In this document: positions 36,401 through 47,356 of the stretch, piece after piece | How positions within the stretch are numbered: the stretch's first letter is position 1 | Layout: each line of letters begins with the position of its first letter | Source: Pseudoalteromonas amylolytica | Lineage (GTDB): Bacteria > Pseudomonadota > Gammaproteobacteria > Enterobacterales > Alteromonadaceae | Length of the DNA: 64,000 nucleotides | NCBI RefSeq assembly: GCF_001854605.1 | Contig: NZ_MKJU01000030.1 | Coordinates: forward strand, 187,840-251,839 | Reading direction: 5' to 3' | Notes under the pieces: generated by a model | What the model saw: the letters and a program-made list of their open reading frames with translations, nothing else | Database searches by the model: none | Told to the model about the DNA's origin: nothing | Position numbers and translations under genes: made by a program

Positions 36401-37351
36401 ATGAGATTACTTGCCTGTATTTTAGGTCTATGTTTGGCTTCATGGGTACATGCTGAGGAAGTTGTTTCTGCCAGACAGTTACTACAAAACATGGCCTCAG
36501 CGGTCCACAATAGAAATTTTGATGCTTCTTTTGTGGTCCTCAAAGGTAAAGGCATGGAGCCTTACCGTTGGGTTCATGCAAAACACGAAAACAAAGAATT
36601 AGAGTTGCTAAGTTTGCTTAACGGAGCCGGTTTAGAAATCGTCAGAGTTGATGATCTAGTTACTTATTATGAACCCCAATCCGCGCCTTACTCAGTGAGA
36701 ACCGACTCAATAGCAGGTCCAATCCCTGAAGTACTTTTTAAAGATGTCAGTGCACTTTTAGAGCATTATGACTTTGTATTAGGAGGCAAAGGTCGAATTG
36801 CGGGCAGGCCAGCACAGCTTGTTAGGGTCGAAGCTAAAGATAGCAGTAAGTATAACTACTGGCTATGGATTGATACCCAGTCTTCTTTATTATTGAAAGC
36901 CGCATACGTGAATCAGCAAGGGGAGTTGCTAGAGCAACTGCAGCTTACTCATATTAGTGTAACACCAGAACCTGCAGAGCAACTGCTAGAGCTAACCCAA
37001 AGAAAGTTTCCAACACCATTACCCGCTTTGAAATTAAGCAAAGATGATACATTGCAAAATAATTGGCAAATAGGTTGGTTGCCAGAGGGGTTTAAATTGT
37101 TAAAATCAGACAGACATAAGTTAGATTTGAATAATGAATTGGCTGATTACTATTTGTTTTCTGACGGGTTAGTCGATATCTCTGTATTTGTACAGCGTCC
37201 GCTGCCAGGACAAAGGCCAAGTGGTGCATTGTCCTCTGGTGCAACGACTGTATATGTTCACAACTCCGGCGCATTTGATGTGTCTGTGGTGGGCAACATC
37301 CCTGCGATGACTGCAAAAAGTATAGCTGAGTCAGTAAAGCGACCGCTATGA
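36401..37351 (+). CDS. rseB: Sigma-E regulatory protein RseB
   Basis: A 316-residue periplasmic protein that shields RseA from DegS cleavage and senses mislocalized lipoproteins or LPS. The signal peptide is about residues 1-18 (ending SWVHA). The large N-terminal MucB/RseB domain includes SARQLLQNMASAVHNRNFDASFVV. A smaller C-terminal domain follows (QNNWQIGWLPEGFKLL near 222). It lies between rseA (4-nt gap) and rseC (ATGA overlap). Confidence 0.94.
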   Translation: MRLLACILGLCLASWVHAEEVVSARQLLQNMASAVHNRNFDASFVVLKGKGMEPYRWVHAKHENKELELLSLLNGAGLEIVRVDDLVTYYEPQSAPYSVRTDSIAGPIPEVLFKDVSALLEHYDFVLGGKGRIAGRPAQLVRVEAKDSSKYNYWLWIDTQSSLLLKAAYVNQQGELLEQLQLTHISVTPEPAEQLLELTQRKFPTPLPALKLSKDDTLQNNWQIGWLPEGFKLLKSDRHKLDLNNELADYYLFSDGLVDISVFVQRPLPGQRPSGALSSGATTVYVHNSGAFDVSVVGNIPAMTAKSIAESVKRPL

Positions 37352-37797
37352 TTGAACAAACCCTAACTGTGGTGTCAGTTTCTGGCACTACAGCCTATTT
37401 GGAAGCCGAACAAAAGCCCGCATGTGAAGGCTGTAATGGTAAATGCGGCTCACAAGTCTTTAGTAAACTTTTTGGAACTCACAACAAGACTTTTCCAATA
37501 AAGGTTGATAACACTTTGGAAATTGGGCAAAAAGTTAAACTCAGTCTAGATGACTCCAAAGTCGTCAATCACGCCTTCTATGTTTATATGTTGCCTCTGA
37601 TGATGGCATTTATATTCGTATTTATTGCGTCACTAGGGTTAGCTCTTAGTGAACCTTGGCAGATATTTTTGGCGTTAGCTGGTGGCTTTTTAGGCTACTT
37701 GTTCGCTAAAAAGCGCGTTCAGTCGATAAAACATGATGTAAAAGTGGTAAAAATTTACCCAATTAGCATGGCTGTGACGCAAATAGATGGTGATTGA
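37348..37797 (+). CDS. rseC: Sigma-E regulatory / redox protein RseC
   Basis: A 149-residue inner-membrane protein of the RseC/RsxC-linked family. The N-terminal Cys motif CEGCNGKC is near residues 26-33, and two transmembrane helices lie near 78-118. It overlaps the rseB stop by ATGA. RseC has been linked to sigma-E control and to SoxR reduction; the Cys cluster suggests a metal or Fe-S site. It is the last gene of the rse group before lepA. Confidence 0.93.
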   Translation: MIEQTLTVVSVSGTTAYLEAEQKPACEGCNGKCGSQVFSKLFGTHNKTFPIKVDNTLEIGQKVKLSLDDSKVVNHAFYVYMLPLMMAFIFVFIASLGLALSEPWQIFLALAGGFLGYLFAKKRVQSIKHDVKVVKIYPISMAVTQIDGD

Positions 37798-37865
37798 GTT
37801 AAATAACAGGTAAAATCGGCGCTTTAATCCATTTAGTGACTTAATAGAAGTTTAGAATCCAGTAT

Positions 37866-39653
37866 ATGAAGCATATCCGTAACTTTTCTATCATCGCCCA
37901 CATTGACCATGGCAAATCAACACTTTCTGACCGCCTAATTCAAGTATGCGGTGGCCTTACAGACCGCGAAATGCAGCAGCAGGTTCTGGATTCGATGGAC
38001 ATCGAGCGAGAGCGCGGTATTACCATCAAGGCACAAAGTGTTACTCTAAATTACACTGCCAAAGATGGCGAAACATACATGTTGAACTTCATCGACACAC
38101 CAGGACACGTTGATTTTACTTATGAAGTATCACGTTCTTTGGCTGCGTGTGAAGGTGCACTATTAGTTGTGGATGCAGGTCAGGGCGTAGAGGCACAAAC
38201 CCTAGCCAACTGTTACACCGCAATTGAAATGGATTTAGAAGTTATTCCAATTCTAAACAAAATCGACCTACCTCAAGCCGACCCACTGCGCGTCGCTGAA
38301 GAAATTGAAGACATCGTTGGTATCGATGCGCTTGATGCTGTGCAGTGTAGTGCTAAAACAGGTTTAGGTATTGAAGATGTTTTAGAAAATATCGTACGTG
38401 ATGTACCGCCACCAGAGGGAAACCCCGAGGCACCGCTTCAGGCATTGATCATCGACTCTTGGTTTGACTCATACCAAGGGGTTGTTTCACTTGTGCGCAT
38501 CAAGCATGGTGAATTACGTCAAGGTGACAAGATTAAGATTATGTCGACAGGGCAAACCCACATTGCGGACAAAGTCGGTATTTTCACGCCAAAGCAGAAA
38601 AATACCGGTATTTTGAAAACAGGCGAAGTAGGCTATGTGATAGCGGGTATCAAAGATATCCACGGTGCGCCTGTAGGTGATACAATTACTTTAACTAAGA
38701 ACGCAGCCCCTGAGCGTTTACCTGGTTTCCAACGTGTTAAACCACAAGTATATGCGGGGATGTTCCCTATTTCTTCTGACGATTATGAATCGTTCCGTGA
38801 TGCTCTTAATAAGTTGAGCCTTAACGACGCCTCGTTATTTTTCGAGCCAGAGAATTCTACCGCGCTGGGGTTTGGTTTCCGTGTTGGTTTCCTTGGTATG
38901 TTGCACATGGAGATCATCCAAGAGCGTTTAGAGCGTGAATACGATATGGATCTGATCACCACAGCGCCTACGGTAATTTACGAGATTGAAACCAAAAACG
39001 GCACTATCCAGATAGATAATCCATCGGCATTGCCGCCTGTGAACGATATTCTCGAAATTCGTGAGCCGATTGTGGAGGCGAATATCCTAGTTCCTCAGGA
39101 ATATTTAGGAAACGTGATCACTTTGTGTGTTGAAAAACGCGGCATGCAAACCAAGATGGCTTATCACGGCAAACAAGTTGCAATAACGTATGAGTTACCA
39201 ATGGCTGAAGTAGTGATGGACTTCTTTGACAAGTTAAAATCTACTAGCCGTGGTTTCGCGTCGCTTGATTATAACTTTAAGCACTTCCAAGCCTCTGATA
39301 TGGTACGTGTTGATATTCTTATCAATGGTGACCGAGTTGATGCTTTAGCTATCATTGCACACCGTGACGGCGCGCAAAGCCGTGGACGTCAACTTGCAGA
39401 TGCACTTAAAGAGCTGATCCCTCGTCAGATGTTTGATATCGCGATTCAAGCCGCAATCGGTGGTCATGTGATCGCGCGTACGACAGTAAAACAACTACGT
39501 AAGAACGTAATCGCAAAATGTTATGGCGGTGACGTAAGTCGTAAGAAAAAGCTACTTCAGAAACAAAAAGAAGGTAAAAAGCGCATGAAGCAGTTGGGTA
39601 ACGTTGAAGTTCCTCAAGATGCGTTTCTTGCCATATTAAAAGTGGGCAAATAA
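37866..39653 (+). CDS. lepA: Translation elongation factor 4 (LepA)
   Basis: A 595-residue GTPase acting on ribosomes, linked to initiation and back-translocation. The G-domain motifs are AHIDHGKST near residue 11, DTPGH near 76 and NKID near 131. Domains II, III, V and the LepA-specific C-terminus (about 485-595) are complete, ending LAILKVGK. It follows rseC by 68 nt and precedes lepB by 13 nt, the standard order. Confidence 0.98.
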   Translation: MKHIRNFSIIAHIDHGKSTLSDRLIQVCGGLTDREMQQQVLDSMDIERERGITIKAQSVTLNYTAKDGETYMLNFIDTPGHVDFTYEVSRSLAACEGALLVVDAGQGVEAQTLANCYTAIEMDLEVIPILNKIDLPQADPLRVAEEIEDIVGIDALDAVQCSAKTGLGIEDVLENIVRDVPPPEGNPEAPLQALIIDSWFDSYQGVVSLVRIKHGELRQGDKIKIMSTGQTHIADKVGIFTPKQKNTGILKTGEVGYVIAGIKDIHGAPVGDTITLTKNAAPERLPGFQRVKPQVYAGMFPISSDDYESFRDALNKLSLNDASLFFEPENSTALGFGFRVGFLGMLHMEIIQERLEREYDMDLITTAPTVIYEIETKNGTIQIDNPSALPPVNDILEIREPIVEANILVPQEYLGNVITLCVEKRGMQTKMAYHGKQVAITYELPMAEVVMDFFDKLKSTSRGFASLDYNFKHFQASDMVRVDILINGDRVDALAIIAHRDGAQSRGRQLADALKELIPRQMFDIAIQAAIGGHVIARTTVKQLRKNVIAKCYGGDVSRKKKLLQKQKEGKKRMKQLGNVEVPQDAFLAILKVGK

Positions 39654-39666
39654 CAGGAAATTTTTA

Positions 39667-40605
39667 ATGGCAGGCTATTTTTCAATATTTTTGGTGGTAC
39701 TAACCATAGGCTCAGGTTTACTTTGGTTACTAGATCACCTGCTTTATGCACCGAAGAGAAAACAACGGATTGCGATAGCTCAAGGTGCTTCAGAGCAACC
39801 ACTAGATGAAGATGTTATCTCACAAATAGCACCTGAACCTGCCATCATAGAAGGTGCTAAGTCTATTTTCCCAATGATCGCAGCGATCACAATTTTTCGC
39901 TCATTTATCTTTGAACCTTTCCAAATTCCGTCAGGTTCAATGATGCCAACGTTGCTGGATGGCGATTTTATTTTGGTACAAAAATATGCTTATGGCATCA
40001 AAGATCCAGTGTGGCGTTCGCAACTGGTTGAAGTAGGCCAGCCTGAACGTGGGGACGTTGCTGTTTTTAAGTTTCCTCTGGATGAGCGTATTGACTTTAT
40101 CAAGCGTGTGATTGGTCTTCCAGGAGATCACATTGTTTATCGTAATCGCCAACTCTATATTAAGCCTAAATGTGCTCAAGGTGAGCAACAGCAAGGCAAT
40201 TTAGTGTGTGGTGAGTATAATAAAATAAAGCTAGATATCGTTAACAACGATGAATATATGCAAGGTTCAATGCCGTTGGTTCGTTTGACAGAAAGCTTGC
40301 CGGATGTACAGCATGATATACTTATTAATCCTCAAGCAATTGAACCTGTAGAGCGCTATCGTCCGCAACAACCTGGTACTAGAAAAGACGAGTGGATTGT
40401 ACCAGAGAACAGCTATTTTGCTATGGGTGACAACCGTAACAATAGCCAAGACAGCCGTATGTGGGGATTTGTTCCTAAGGAAAACCTTGTCGGTAAAGCT
40501 GTCTTTATTTGGATGAGTTTTGATTTTGAAAATGGCCCAGATAGCCTACTTCCAGGTTGGGTTCCAACTGGTGTTCGTTTTGGACGCCTAGGTAATATTC
40601 AGTAA
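39667..40605 (+). CDS. lepB: Signal peptidase I
   Basis: A 312-residue inner-membrane serine protease that removes signal peptides from exported proteins. Two transmembrane segments lie near residues 4-24 and 64-82. The catalytic dyad is Ser91 ([11 protein letters not shown]) and Lys147 ([12 protein letters not shown]). The box near [14 protein letters not shown] is intact. It is slightly shorter than E. coli LepB (324). It lies between lepA and rnc, with only 2 nt to rnc. Confidence 0.97.
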   Translation: MAGYFSIFLVVLTIGSGLLWLLDHLLYAPKRKQRIAIAQGASEQPLDEDVISQIAPEPAIIEGAKSIFPMIAAITIFRSFIFEPFQIPSGSMMPTLLDGDFILVQKYAYGIKDPVWRSQLVEVGQPERGDVAVFKFPLDERIDFIKRVIGLPGDHIVYRNRQLYIKPKCAQGEQQQGNLVCGEYNKIKLDIVNNDEYMQGSMPLVRLTESLPDVQHDILINPQAIEPVERYRPQQPGTRKDEWIVPENSYFAMGDNRNNSQDSRMWGFVPKENLVGKAVFIWMSFDFENGPDSLLPGWVPTGVRFGRLGNIQ

Positions 40606-40607
40606 CA

Positions 40608-41285
40608 ATGAAAAGAAACGTAGCAGAATTATACAGTAAGATAGGATATCACTTTAACAACGAGGCATTGCTTGAGCAGGCTATGACGCATCGCAGTCAC
40701 AAGGGCCAGCACAACGAGCGATTAGAATTTCTTGGAGATTCAATTTTGAGTTTTGTAATCGCCAATGCCTTGTATCATCAATTTCCAAAAGCGCGCGAAG
40801 GTGACTTAAGCCGTATGCGCTCCACGTTGGTTCGAGGTCAGACGTTAGCTGAGTTTGGTGTAGAGTTTAATTTGGGTGACTATTTAAGATTGGGGCCAGG
40901 TGAGCTAAAAAGTGGTGGCTTTCGTCGCGAGTCAACTCTAGCGGACGCAGTAGAGGCAATTATTGGCGCTGTGTTCTTAGATTCAGATATAGATACTTGT
41001 AGTGAATTGATCTTAACTTGGTACAACACACGTTTAGAAGCCATTTCACCGGGTCATAATCAAAAGGACCCTAAGACTTTACTACAAGAGTATTTGCAAG
41101 CGCGCAAATTACCACTGCCAGGCTACACTGTAATAGATACAAAGGGCCAAGCACACAACCAAACATTCACGGTCGAATGTATTGTGGAAGGGATGGAGAG
41201 CATAATTTCAGTAGGTAGCTCTCGTCGTAAAGCGGAACAGAAAGCTGCCGAAAAAGCATTGAAGATATTAAAAAATGACGCCTAA
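40608..41285 (+). CDS. rnc: Ribonuclease III
   Basis: A 225-residue endonuclease for double-stranded RNA, involved in rRNA processing and sRNA-mRNA turnover. The catalytic signature [10 protein letters not shown] is near residue 36. The C-terminal double-stranded RNA-binding domain (about 155-224) ends [19 protein letters not shown]. Its end overlaps the era start by 11 nt, as in the E. coli rnc-era-recO operon. Confidence 0.98.
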   Translation: MKRNVAELYSKIGYHFNNEALLEQAMTHRSHKGQHNERLEFLGDSILSFVIANALYHQFPKAREGDLSRMRSTLVRGQTLAEFGVEFNLGDYLRLGPGELKSGGFRRESTLADAVEAIIGAVFLDSDIDTCSELILTWYNTRLEAISPGHNQKDPKTLLQEYLQARKLPLPGYTVIDTKGQAHNQTFTVECIVEGMESIISVGSSRRKAEQKAAEKALKILKNDA

Positions 41286-42174
41286 TACACACTGTGGCAT
41301 GGTTGCCATTGTTGGTCGCCCAAACGTTGGTAAATCAACGCTATTAAATAAAATTGTTGAGCAAAAAGTAAGTATTACTTCGCGGAAGCCGCAAACTACT
41401 CGTCACCGCATCATGGGTATCCATACCGAGGATAATTACCAAGCGGTATATGTGGATACCCCAGGATTACATATCGAAGAAAAACGCGCTATCAACCGTT
41501 TAATGAACCGTGCAGCGTCTAGTTCAATTGGCGATGTTGAGCTCATAATTTTTGTACTTGAAGGTACACTTTGGAATAGTGACGACGAGATGGTGCTTAA
41601 CAAAGTTAAGCAAAGTGGTCGCCCCGTCCTTGTAGTAATGAACAAGGTTGATCAGGTTAAAGAGCATGAAGAAGTGCTTAAGCACATGCAATGGTTATCT
41701 GAGCAAGGTGAGTTTGTTGGTATTGTTCCTGTTTCTGCAAAGCAGAATAAAAATATCGATCTTGTGAAAGAAGCGGTACGTTCTCGTTTGCCTGAGTGTG
41801 AGTTTTACTTCCCTGAAGATTATGTGACTGACCGTTCAATGCGTTTTTTAGCCGCCGAAATTGTTCGTGAAAAGCTGATGCGCTTTATGGGCGATGAACT
41901 TCCTTATTCAGTAACCGTGGAAATCGAGCAGTTTAAATGGCAAGACAATGGGGTGTGGCAAATTAATGCCTTGATCTTGGTTGAGCGCGAGTCGCAAAAG
42001 CGAATGGTGATCGGTAATAAGGGTGAAAAGCTCAAAGTAATAGGCCGTGAAGCACGTAAAGATTTAGAAAGCATGTTGGACAACAAAGTGTTTTTAGAGT
42101 TGTGGGTTAAAGTGAAGTCTGGTTGGGCTGATGATGAACGAGCACTGCGCAGCTTAGGATACGGAGAAGACTGA
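41275..42174 (+). CDS. era: GTPase Era
   Basis: A 299-residue GTPase that binds the 3' end of 16S rRNA in 30S assembly. The G1 motif GRPNVGKST, the DTPG motif and NKVD are visible in the first 125 residues. The C-terminal KH domain includes [20 protein letters not shown] near residues 241-260. It overlaps rnc and ends directly before recO. Confidence 0.98.
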   Translation: MTPNTHCGMVAIVGRPNVGKSTLLNKIVEQKVSITSRKPQTTRHRIMGIHTEDNYQAVYVDTPGLHIEEKRAINRLMNRAASSSIGDVELIIFVLEGTLWNSDDEMVLNKVKQSGRPVLVVMNKVDQVKEHEEVLKHMQWLSEQGEFVGIVPVSAKQNKNIDLVKEAVRSRLPECEFYFPEDYVTDRSMRFLAAEIVREKLMRFMGDELPYSVTVEIEQFKWQDNGVWQINALILVERESQKRMVIGNKGEKLKVIGREARKDLESMLDNKVFLELWVKVKSGWADDERALRSLGYGED

Positions 42175-42864
42175 TTGCAAAACGACTTTCGACAAGTGTA
42201 TTTATTGCATCGGCGAGCTCATAGCGACTCGCAGTTAATGCTTAATACACTTGTTGAAGGGGTTGGACACCTTAGCATGATTGCAAGAGTCAAAGGGCGG
42301 CAAGCGCTTAAGCATAATGCCCACTTAAGACCTTTCACACCGATTCTTGCTCAATATGGCGGTCGCCATGATTTAAAATACCTAAACTCCTTTGAACTGG
42401 CACAAAATCCATTATCATTACATGGTAAGCAGCTATATTGCGGCTTTTATTTAAACGAGCTGACCTATCGGATTGTGCCACGTAATGAACCTCAAGAGCA
42501 GGTATTTACGCTCTATCAACAGCATTTAATGACATTGGCAAAGCAAGTCGATGTAGAGCCTGTGTTACGTAGCTATGAATTTCAATTGCTTGGTTTGCTT
42601 GGGTTTGGAGTGGAGTTTGATATCGATGCTTACGGTGAGCCCGTTAGCGCAAATTTAAGTTATCAATATTTACCAGAGCAGGGGTTTGTGCCAACAAACA
42701 TGCCACATTATGGCTTTGCAGGTGCTGCTTTGCTGGCGATGGCCGAGCATGATTTTGCTAAGCCTCCGGTGCGAAGAGCGGCAAAACATCTCAGCCGGCA
42801 TTTATTGAAACCGTTATTAGGAAACAAGGCTTTAAAAAGCCGAGAATTATTTATATCAAGGTAA
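42175..42864 (+). CDS. recO: DNA repair protein RecO
   Basis: A 229-residue recombination mediator that works with RecF and RecR to load RecA on SSB-coated DNA. The OB-fold N-terminus ([21 protein letters not shown]) and the helical C-terminus are typical of gammaproteobacterial RecO. The start is TTG immediately after the era stop, so translation is probably coupled. It lies 4 nt before pdxJ. Confidence 0.94.
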   Translation: MQNDFRQVYLLHRRAHSDSQLMLNTLVEGVGHLSMIARVKGRQALKHNAHLRPFTPILAQYGGRHDLKYLNSFELAQNPLSLHGKQLYCGFYLNELTYRIVPRNEPQEQVFTLYQQHLMTLAKQVDVEPVLRSYEFQLLGLLGFGVEFDIDAYGEPVSANLSYQYLPEQGFVPTNMPHYGFAGAALLAMAEHDFAKPPVRRAAKHLSRHLLKPLLGNKALKSRELFISR

Positions 42865-42868
42865 GGCT

Positions 42869-43603
42869 ATGAAAGATATTTTATTGGGCGTGAACGTGGA
42901 TCACATTGCGACGCTGAGACAAGCACGTGGTACCAGCTATCCTGATCCGGCCCATGCAGCAAGCGTGGCAGAACATGCTGGGGCTGATGGTATTACGATT
43001 CATTTGCGTGAAGATCGCCGCCATATTCAAGATAGAGATGTATACGTAATGGCAAAAACGATTCAAACCCGTATGAATCTTGAGATAGCTGTAACTGATG
43101 AAATGCTTAAAATTGCCCAAGAAGTTAAACCTGAGTACGTATGTTTAGTACCAGAGAAACGTGAAGAGCTTACCACCGAGGGTGGCTTGGATGTACTTGG
43201 TAATCAGCAGGAGATAACTGACGCGGTTAAAGTACTCGCTGATGCAGGCATTAAAGTTTCGTTATTTATTGATGCGGACAAAGCTCAAATAGATGCAGCT
43301 AAGGCAACAGGTGCCCCTTACATAGAAATTCATACGGGGGCATATGCGGATGCGCACAACGATCAAGAGCAAGCCGCAGAGCTAGAGCGTATTCGTGAAG
43401 GTGTTAAGTATGCGCATGGCTTAGGTATTATTGTTAATGCTGGTCATGGTTTGCACTACCATAATGTTAAACCAATCGCGCAAATGTCAGAGATCTATGA
43501 GTTAAACATTGGTCATGCAATCGTCGCGCGTGCAGCAATTGATGGCCTGGAAAAAGCAGTCAGAGACATGAAGCGTCTGATGCTTGAAGCAAGACAAGCA
43601 TAA
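42869..43603 (+). CDS. pdxJ: Pyridoxine 5'-phosphate synthase PdxJ
   Basis: A 244-residue TIM-barrel enzyme that joins 3-amino-acetone phosphate and deoxyxylulose 5-phosphate in vitamin B6 synthesis. Signature stretches are [15 protein letters not shown] near the start, [17 protein letters not shown] near residue 43 and [10 protein letters not shown] near 190. It is last in the lepB-to-pdxJ run and is followed by a small terminator. Confidence 0.98.
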   Translation: MKDILLGVNVDHIATLRQARGTSYPDPAHAASVAEHAGADGITIHLREDRRHIQDRDVYVMAKTIQTRMNLEIAVTDEMLKIAQEVKPEYVCLVPEKREELTTEGGLDVLGNQQEITDAVKVLADAGIKVSLFIDADKAQIDAAKATGAPYIEIHTGAYADAHNDQEQAAELERIREGVKYAHGLGIIVNAGHGLHYHNVKPIAQMSEIYELNIGHAIVARAAIDGLEKAVRDMKRLMLEARQA

Positions 43604-43619
43604 GGTTTACAAATATAGG

Positions 43620-43643
43620 GGCCACTTTTGTGGCTTTTATTTT
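43620..43643 (+). terminator. Short rho-independent terminator after pdxJ
   Basis: GCCAC pairs with GTGGC around TTTT, followed by TTTTATTTT. The stem is only about 5 bp, so strength is modest. Confidence 0.55.
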
Positions 43644-43659
43644 GTCAAAGGAATAAAGC

Positions 43660-44508
43660 ATGATGCCTTGGCAGCAACACTTTATCGTACAGCATCAACT
43701 CCCTCCTAATTATGTTGAAGATGCTCAACCTATTTGTATATGGCTACGGGATTTAGTCAAGTCAGCCCCACAGCCACTGTGTATTGGCATCAATGGCGCT
43801 CAGGGGTCTGGTAAATCAACGCTAGCGGCATTTTTGGCAGTGTATTTACGCAGCTTAGGTTATACGGCGCGCAGTGTGTCGCTCGATGATTTTTATCTAT
43901 CACCTGCTGAACGTGAAAAAGTGGCAAACCAACATCATCCACTATTCAAAACTCGCGGTGTGCCAGGTACACATAATGTGGCTATGCTTCAGTCCATATT
44001 GCGTGACTTTAAGCATCAAAAACCAATTACGTTACCAAGTTTTGATAAGTCAACAGATACCCCCGAGCCAAAACACAAATGGTTAAAGTGTGAAGACAAG
44101 CTTGAAATATTACTTCTTGAAGGGTGGTGCTTAGGGCTCAGCAAAGAGCCAGATGAACGATTACATCGCAATGTGAATGACTTTGAACGACGACAAGATA
44201 GTAATGGTAAGTTTAGAACCCAAGTAAATCAGTTTCTAGGGGGAGAATATCACAGTGCTTTTGCTGGCTTGGATAAGCTTATCTACCTCAATGTTGAAAG
44301 TTTTGAGCGCGTATTTGAATGGCGACTGAAACAAGAACAACAGCTTGTTACAAAAGCAAAGGTCGGTATGACAAAGAGCCAAGTGTATGATTTTATACAA
44401 TACTTTCAAAGACTCACAGAGTGGGGGGTTGAATCTTTACCGCAGCGCTGTGACTTACACGTCAAGGTTCGAGAAAACCATAGATTTGCAGTTGAGTCGC
44501 TAATGTAG
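43660..44508 (+). CDS. P-loop kinase of the D-glycerate 3-kinase (GLYK/Tda10) type
   Basis: A 282-residue nucleotide kinase. The Walker A loop GAQGSGKST is at residues 46-54. SLDDFYLSPAER near 80-91 and the KTRGVPGTHN segment near 109 match plant-type D-glycerate 3-kinases and yeast Tda10. LLLEGWCLG near residue 150 is the lid-side strand. The substrate is not certain: glycerate is the family guess, but uridine-kinase-like relatives exist. AAGGA lies 8 nt before the ATG. It is monocistronic after the pdxJ terminator. Confidence 0.8.
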   Translation: MMPWQQHFIVQHQLPPNYVEDAQPICIWLRDLVKSAPQPLCIGINGAQGSGKSTLAAFLAVYLRSLGYTARSVSLDDFYLSPAEREKVANQHHPLFKTRGVPGTHNVAMLQSILRDFKHQKPITLPSFDKSTDTPEPKHKWLKCEDKLEILLLEGWCLGLSKEPDERLHRNVNDFERRQDSNGKFRTQVNQFLGGEYHSAFAGLDKLIYLNVESFERVFEWRLKQEQQLVTKAKVGMTKSQVYDFIQYFQRLTEWGVESLPQRCDLHVKVRENHRFAVESLM

Positions 44509-44669
44509 CAGTACAGCTTTAAGGGCTGTGGAGATTTTTGTTCCTTTATTGGTTCTTTTATATCATCTTGGTTCATCCGACCAGTATTATTTTCTTACCC
44601 TGTGCATAATTCATCCACATTTTGTGCTTAGCTTAATTACTTCCCTAATAATAGGTATTAAGGCGCAAT

Positions 44670-47342
44670 ATGATGATAAAGCTAAGCAAACAATTCTGCG
44701 CAAGTCTGCTATTGGGCTTGTTAACCATCACGTTGTTAACTGGGTGCGGTGGCTCTGGAAGCGACTCTAGCAGCGTCAATCCTCCTAGTGATAATAATTC
44801 GGGTGATACGCCAGATGATGGCGATTCAGGCGATGATAACTCAGGAAATAGTAATTACAGTGGTTCTGGTGCCATAACACAAGGCGTTGCAACGACAACT
44901 ACAGCTAATTTGTTTCCGTCAGGGAGCCGTGTGTCAGCCGTGGGTTCTATCACTGATAGTAGTCAGCAAAGTTGGATTGTACCTGCTGATACGCTATTCC
45001 AAAGTAACTCAATGCCATTTGCAGCAGATTTATATAACAGTTATGTATCAGGACATAACTATGCAAGTGCTGCAGCGGCAGAAGCTGCACTAGATGGTAC
45101 AGACATCATTGAGATTGACGCCGATGGTGAGGTGATCACTGCCTATATTTTCGCAGATAATTACTTTGAGATGTATGTTAATGGTAATGCGGTTGGTAAA
45201 GACCCCGTACCTTTCACTGAGTTTAATTCGAATATTGTTCGCTTTAAGGTGAAGCAACCTTTTACAGTGGCAATGGCATTGGTAGATTGGGAAGAAACAC
45301 TTGGTACAGGCACTGAAAATAATCAGGGAAGTGCCTATGCTGCTGGTGACGGTGGTATGGTCGCTGTATTCAAAGACAGCAATGGACACATCGTTGGCGT
45401 CACGAACAATCAGTGGAAAGCTCAAACTTACTACACAGCACCTATTGTCGATCCTACTTGTCTGAGTGAGTCTGACAGTCAGCGCCTGTCATCAAGTTGT
45501 AGTACGGGAGCCGTTAGTGACATCTCTGCGGTTTATGGTGTGCACTGGAGCAGGCCTGCGAACTGGATGAGCGAGAACTTTGACGACAGTAGTTGGCCAA
45601 GTGCTTCATCTTATACTAACGAGACGGTTGGTGTTGATAACAAACAAGCATACACCAATTTTACCGCCGTGTTTGATGATGCTCAAAGTGATGCGCAATT
45701 TATCTGGAGCTCAAACTTAGTGCTAGATAATGAAGTATTAGTGCGAGGCACAATCGGTGACAGCACAGGTGATGATGACTCTACCGACAGTGGTGATTTC
45801 CAGTTGACCAGCAAAGCGGTAAAAAGCGATAACATAGTGCCATTGTCAGCAACGTGTGATGGTGCTGATGGCGGCAAATCTGTTTCACTGCAATGGAGTG
45901 GTGCACCATCACAGACTCAATCGTATGCGCTTTCAATGCATCATTTTCCAAATCCAAATGATGCAGGAGACTTTTCAAAAGCACATTCATACTGGACGGT
46001 TTATGATATACCTGCGGCGACGGTAAACCTAGCCTCAGGTGAAACCGCCATTGGCGTGTTTGGCATCAATAGTGTAAATAACCAGCAACAATACGCAGCG
46101 CCATGTTCAGCGGACTCTTCAGAGCATGATTATACAATTACGCTTTATGCACTTTCGTCGTCGGTGGGCAGCTTAGGCCTATCTGGTAGTACGACCGATC
46201 TTGTAACGCTTCGTGATGCGATTGCCCCGCATACTTTGGGTACGGCTAAGCTGTCACTGACGCGTTCTCGCTATAACCCTAACAATGACCAACACGTACC
46301 ACAGAGTGTTGCAACAACTTGTGCCGCAAAATCAGCAGCATTTGCAGCCTACAGCGACCATGTTTCTGTCAGTTGCAGTGATAATACGATGAGCGTCACG
46401 ACCCACACTTTACTACCTTACCGTTCACAGTTAGATAGTGATAAAGCAAATGTAGGCATTCGCTCTTGGATAGGTCGCGTGCCTATTGCAGAACAACTTA
46501 CTTGGACTTTGCCAATCACACCGAGTTATTTGCCCACGCCACAGAGCAACATCAATATTCACCATGCGGTAGGGGTATCGGTAGAGGGGATCCCGATTCT
46601 TCACTATGCCAAAGAGAGCCAACCAGATGAGATTGCTCAACTGGGTCAAGACTATAGCAGTCGAGACACCGTATTATTAGGGGAAATAGATCAGTGTGGT
46701 GGTCACGCAGGCAATGGAGAAGACTATCACTACCATATGGCACCCATTTGCTTGATGGACAGTCATGACCCGTCACTGCCGCTGGCGTATATGTTCGACG
46801 GCTTACCACTTTATTTTGGTACGGGGGGAGGCGTAAAAACGACAGGTGGTACAGATTATGGGGCTGGTCGATATGAAGATTTGAACTATCTACCGTTAGA
46901 TGTGAAAAACGGCAGTAATCCCCTTGATGACTGTAATGCATATGATTTACACGGTGATGGCAGCGAATATGTTTATTACAGCACCAGCGACGCGCCATAC
47001 AGTATCGGCTGCTTTAGAGCACAAGCCAACCAAGAAGGTTCAGTTCCTGGTGGCCCTCATTGGGTTCAAGAAAGAGACTTGTCTTGGTCAGGAAATGATG
47101 TCTTACTCACTGACTACGACACAATGAGCTTTAGCGGAAAGACTTGGCAGTTTATCGAAGTGACACCGGGTGAAAGTAATAATCGCATTGCAGCAGGTAA
47201 GAAAGCGCTGATCATGTACCGACAACTGGCAAGTGGCGACAGCGGTTATGACCCTAATGCCAATTGCTATGCGTTTAGATATCGTCTTGATAGCACGGAT
47301 ACAGCTGGTACGAATGACACTTATTCGGAGCATTGTCGATGA
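44670..47342 (+). CDS. Large lipoprotein with PEBP-like and YHYH domains
   Basis: An 890-residue predicted outer-membrane or surface lipoprotein. The lipobox LLTGC places the lipidated Cys at residue 26. A low-complexity Ser/Asp/Asn/Gly linker follows (about 27-70). An N-terminal module (about 70-365) has a jelly-roll-like FDDSSWPSA stretch. A phosphatidylethanolamine-binding-protein-like domain (about 370-535) shows CDGADGGKSVSLQWSGAP, WTVYDIPA and the final TAKLSLTRSRY. The C-terminal YHYH domain (about 545-890) has the name-giving YHYH at 686-689, followed by MFDGLPLYF. AAGG precedes the start. A small secreted protein follows within 14 nt. Family function is unknown; the domain fusion makes a ligand-binding surface role plausible. 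Confidence 0.82.
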   Translation: MMIKLSKQFCASLLLGLLTITLLTGCGGSGSDSSSVNPPSDNNSGDTPDDGDSGDDNSGNSNYSGSGAITQGVATTTTANLFPSGSRVSAVGSITDSSQQSWIVPADTLFQSNSMPFAADLYNSYVSGHNYASAAAAEAALDGTDIIEIDADGEVITAYIFADNYFEMYVNGNAVGKDPVPFTEFNSNIVRFKVKQPFTVAMALVDWEETLGTGTENNQGSAYAAGDGGMVAVFKDSNGHIVGVTNNQWKAQTYYTAPIVDPTCLSESDSQRLSSSCSTGAVSDISAVYGVHWSRPANWMSENFDDSSWPSASSYTNETVGVDNKQAYTNFTAVFDDAQSDAQFIWSSNLVLDNEVLVRGTIGDSTGDDDSTDSGDFQLTSKAVKSDNIVPLSATCDGADGGKSVSLQWSGAPSQTQSYALSMHHFPNPNDAGDFSKAHSYWTVYDIPAATVNLASGETAIGVFGINSVNNQQQYAAPCSADSSEHDYTITLYALSSSVGSLGLSGSTTDLVTLRDAIAPHTLGTAKLSLTRSRYNPNNDQHVPQSVATTCAAKSAAFAAYSDHVSVSCSDNTMSVTTHTLLPYRSQLDSDKANVGIRSWIGRVPIAEQLTWTLPITPSYLPTPQSNINIHHAVGVSVEGIPILHYAKESQPDEIAQLGQDYSSRDTVLLGEIDQCGGHAGNGEDYHYHMAPICLMDSHDPSLPLAYMFDGLPLYFGTGGGVKTTGGTDYGAGRYEDLNYLPLDVKNGSNPLDDCNAYDLHGDGSEYVYYSTSDAPYSIGCFRAQANQEGSVPGGPHWVQERDLSWSGNDVLLTDYDTMSFSGKTWQFIEVTPGESNNRIAAGKKALIMYRQLASGDSGYDPNANCYAFRYRLDSTDTAGTNDTYSEHCR

Positions 47343-47356
47343 GCCAAGGAGTGAGT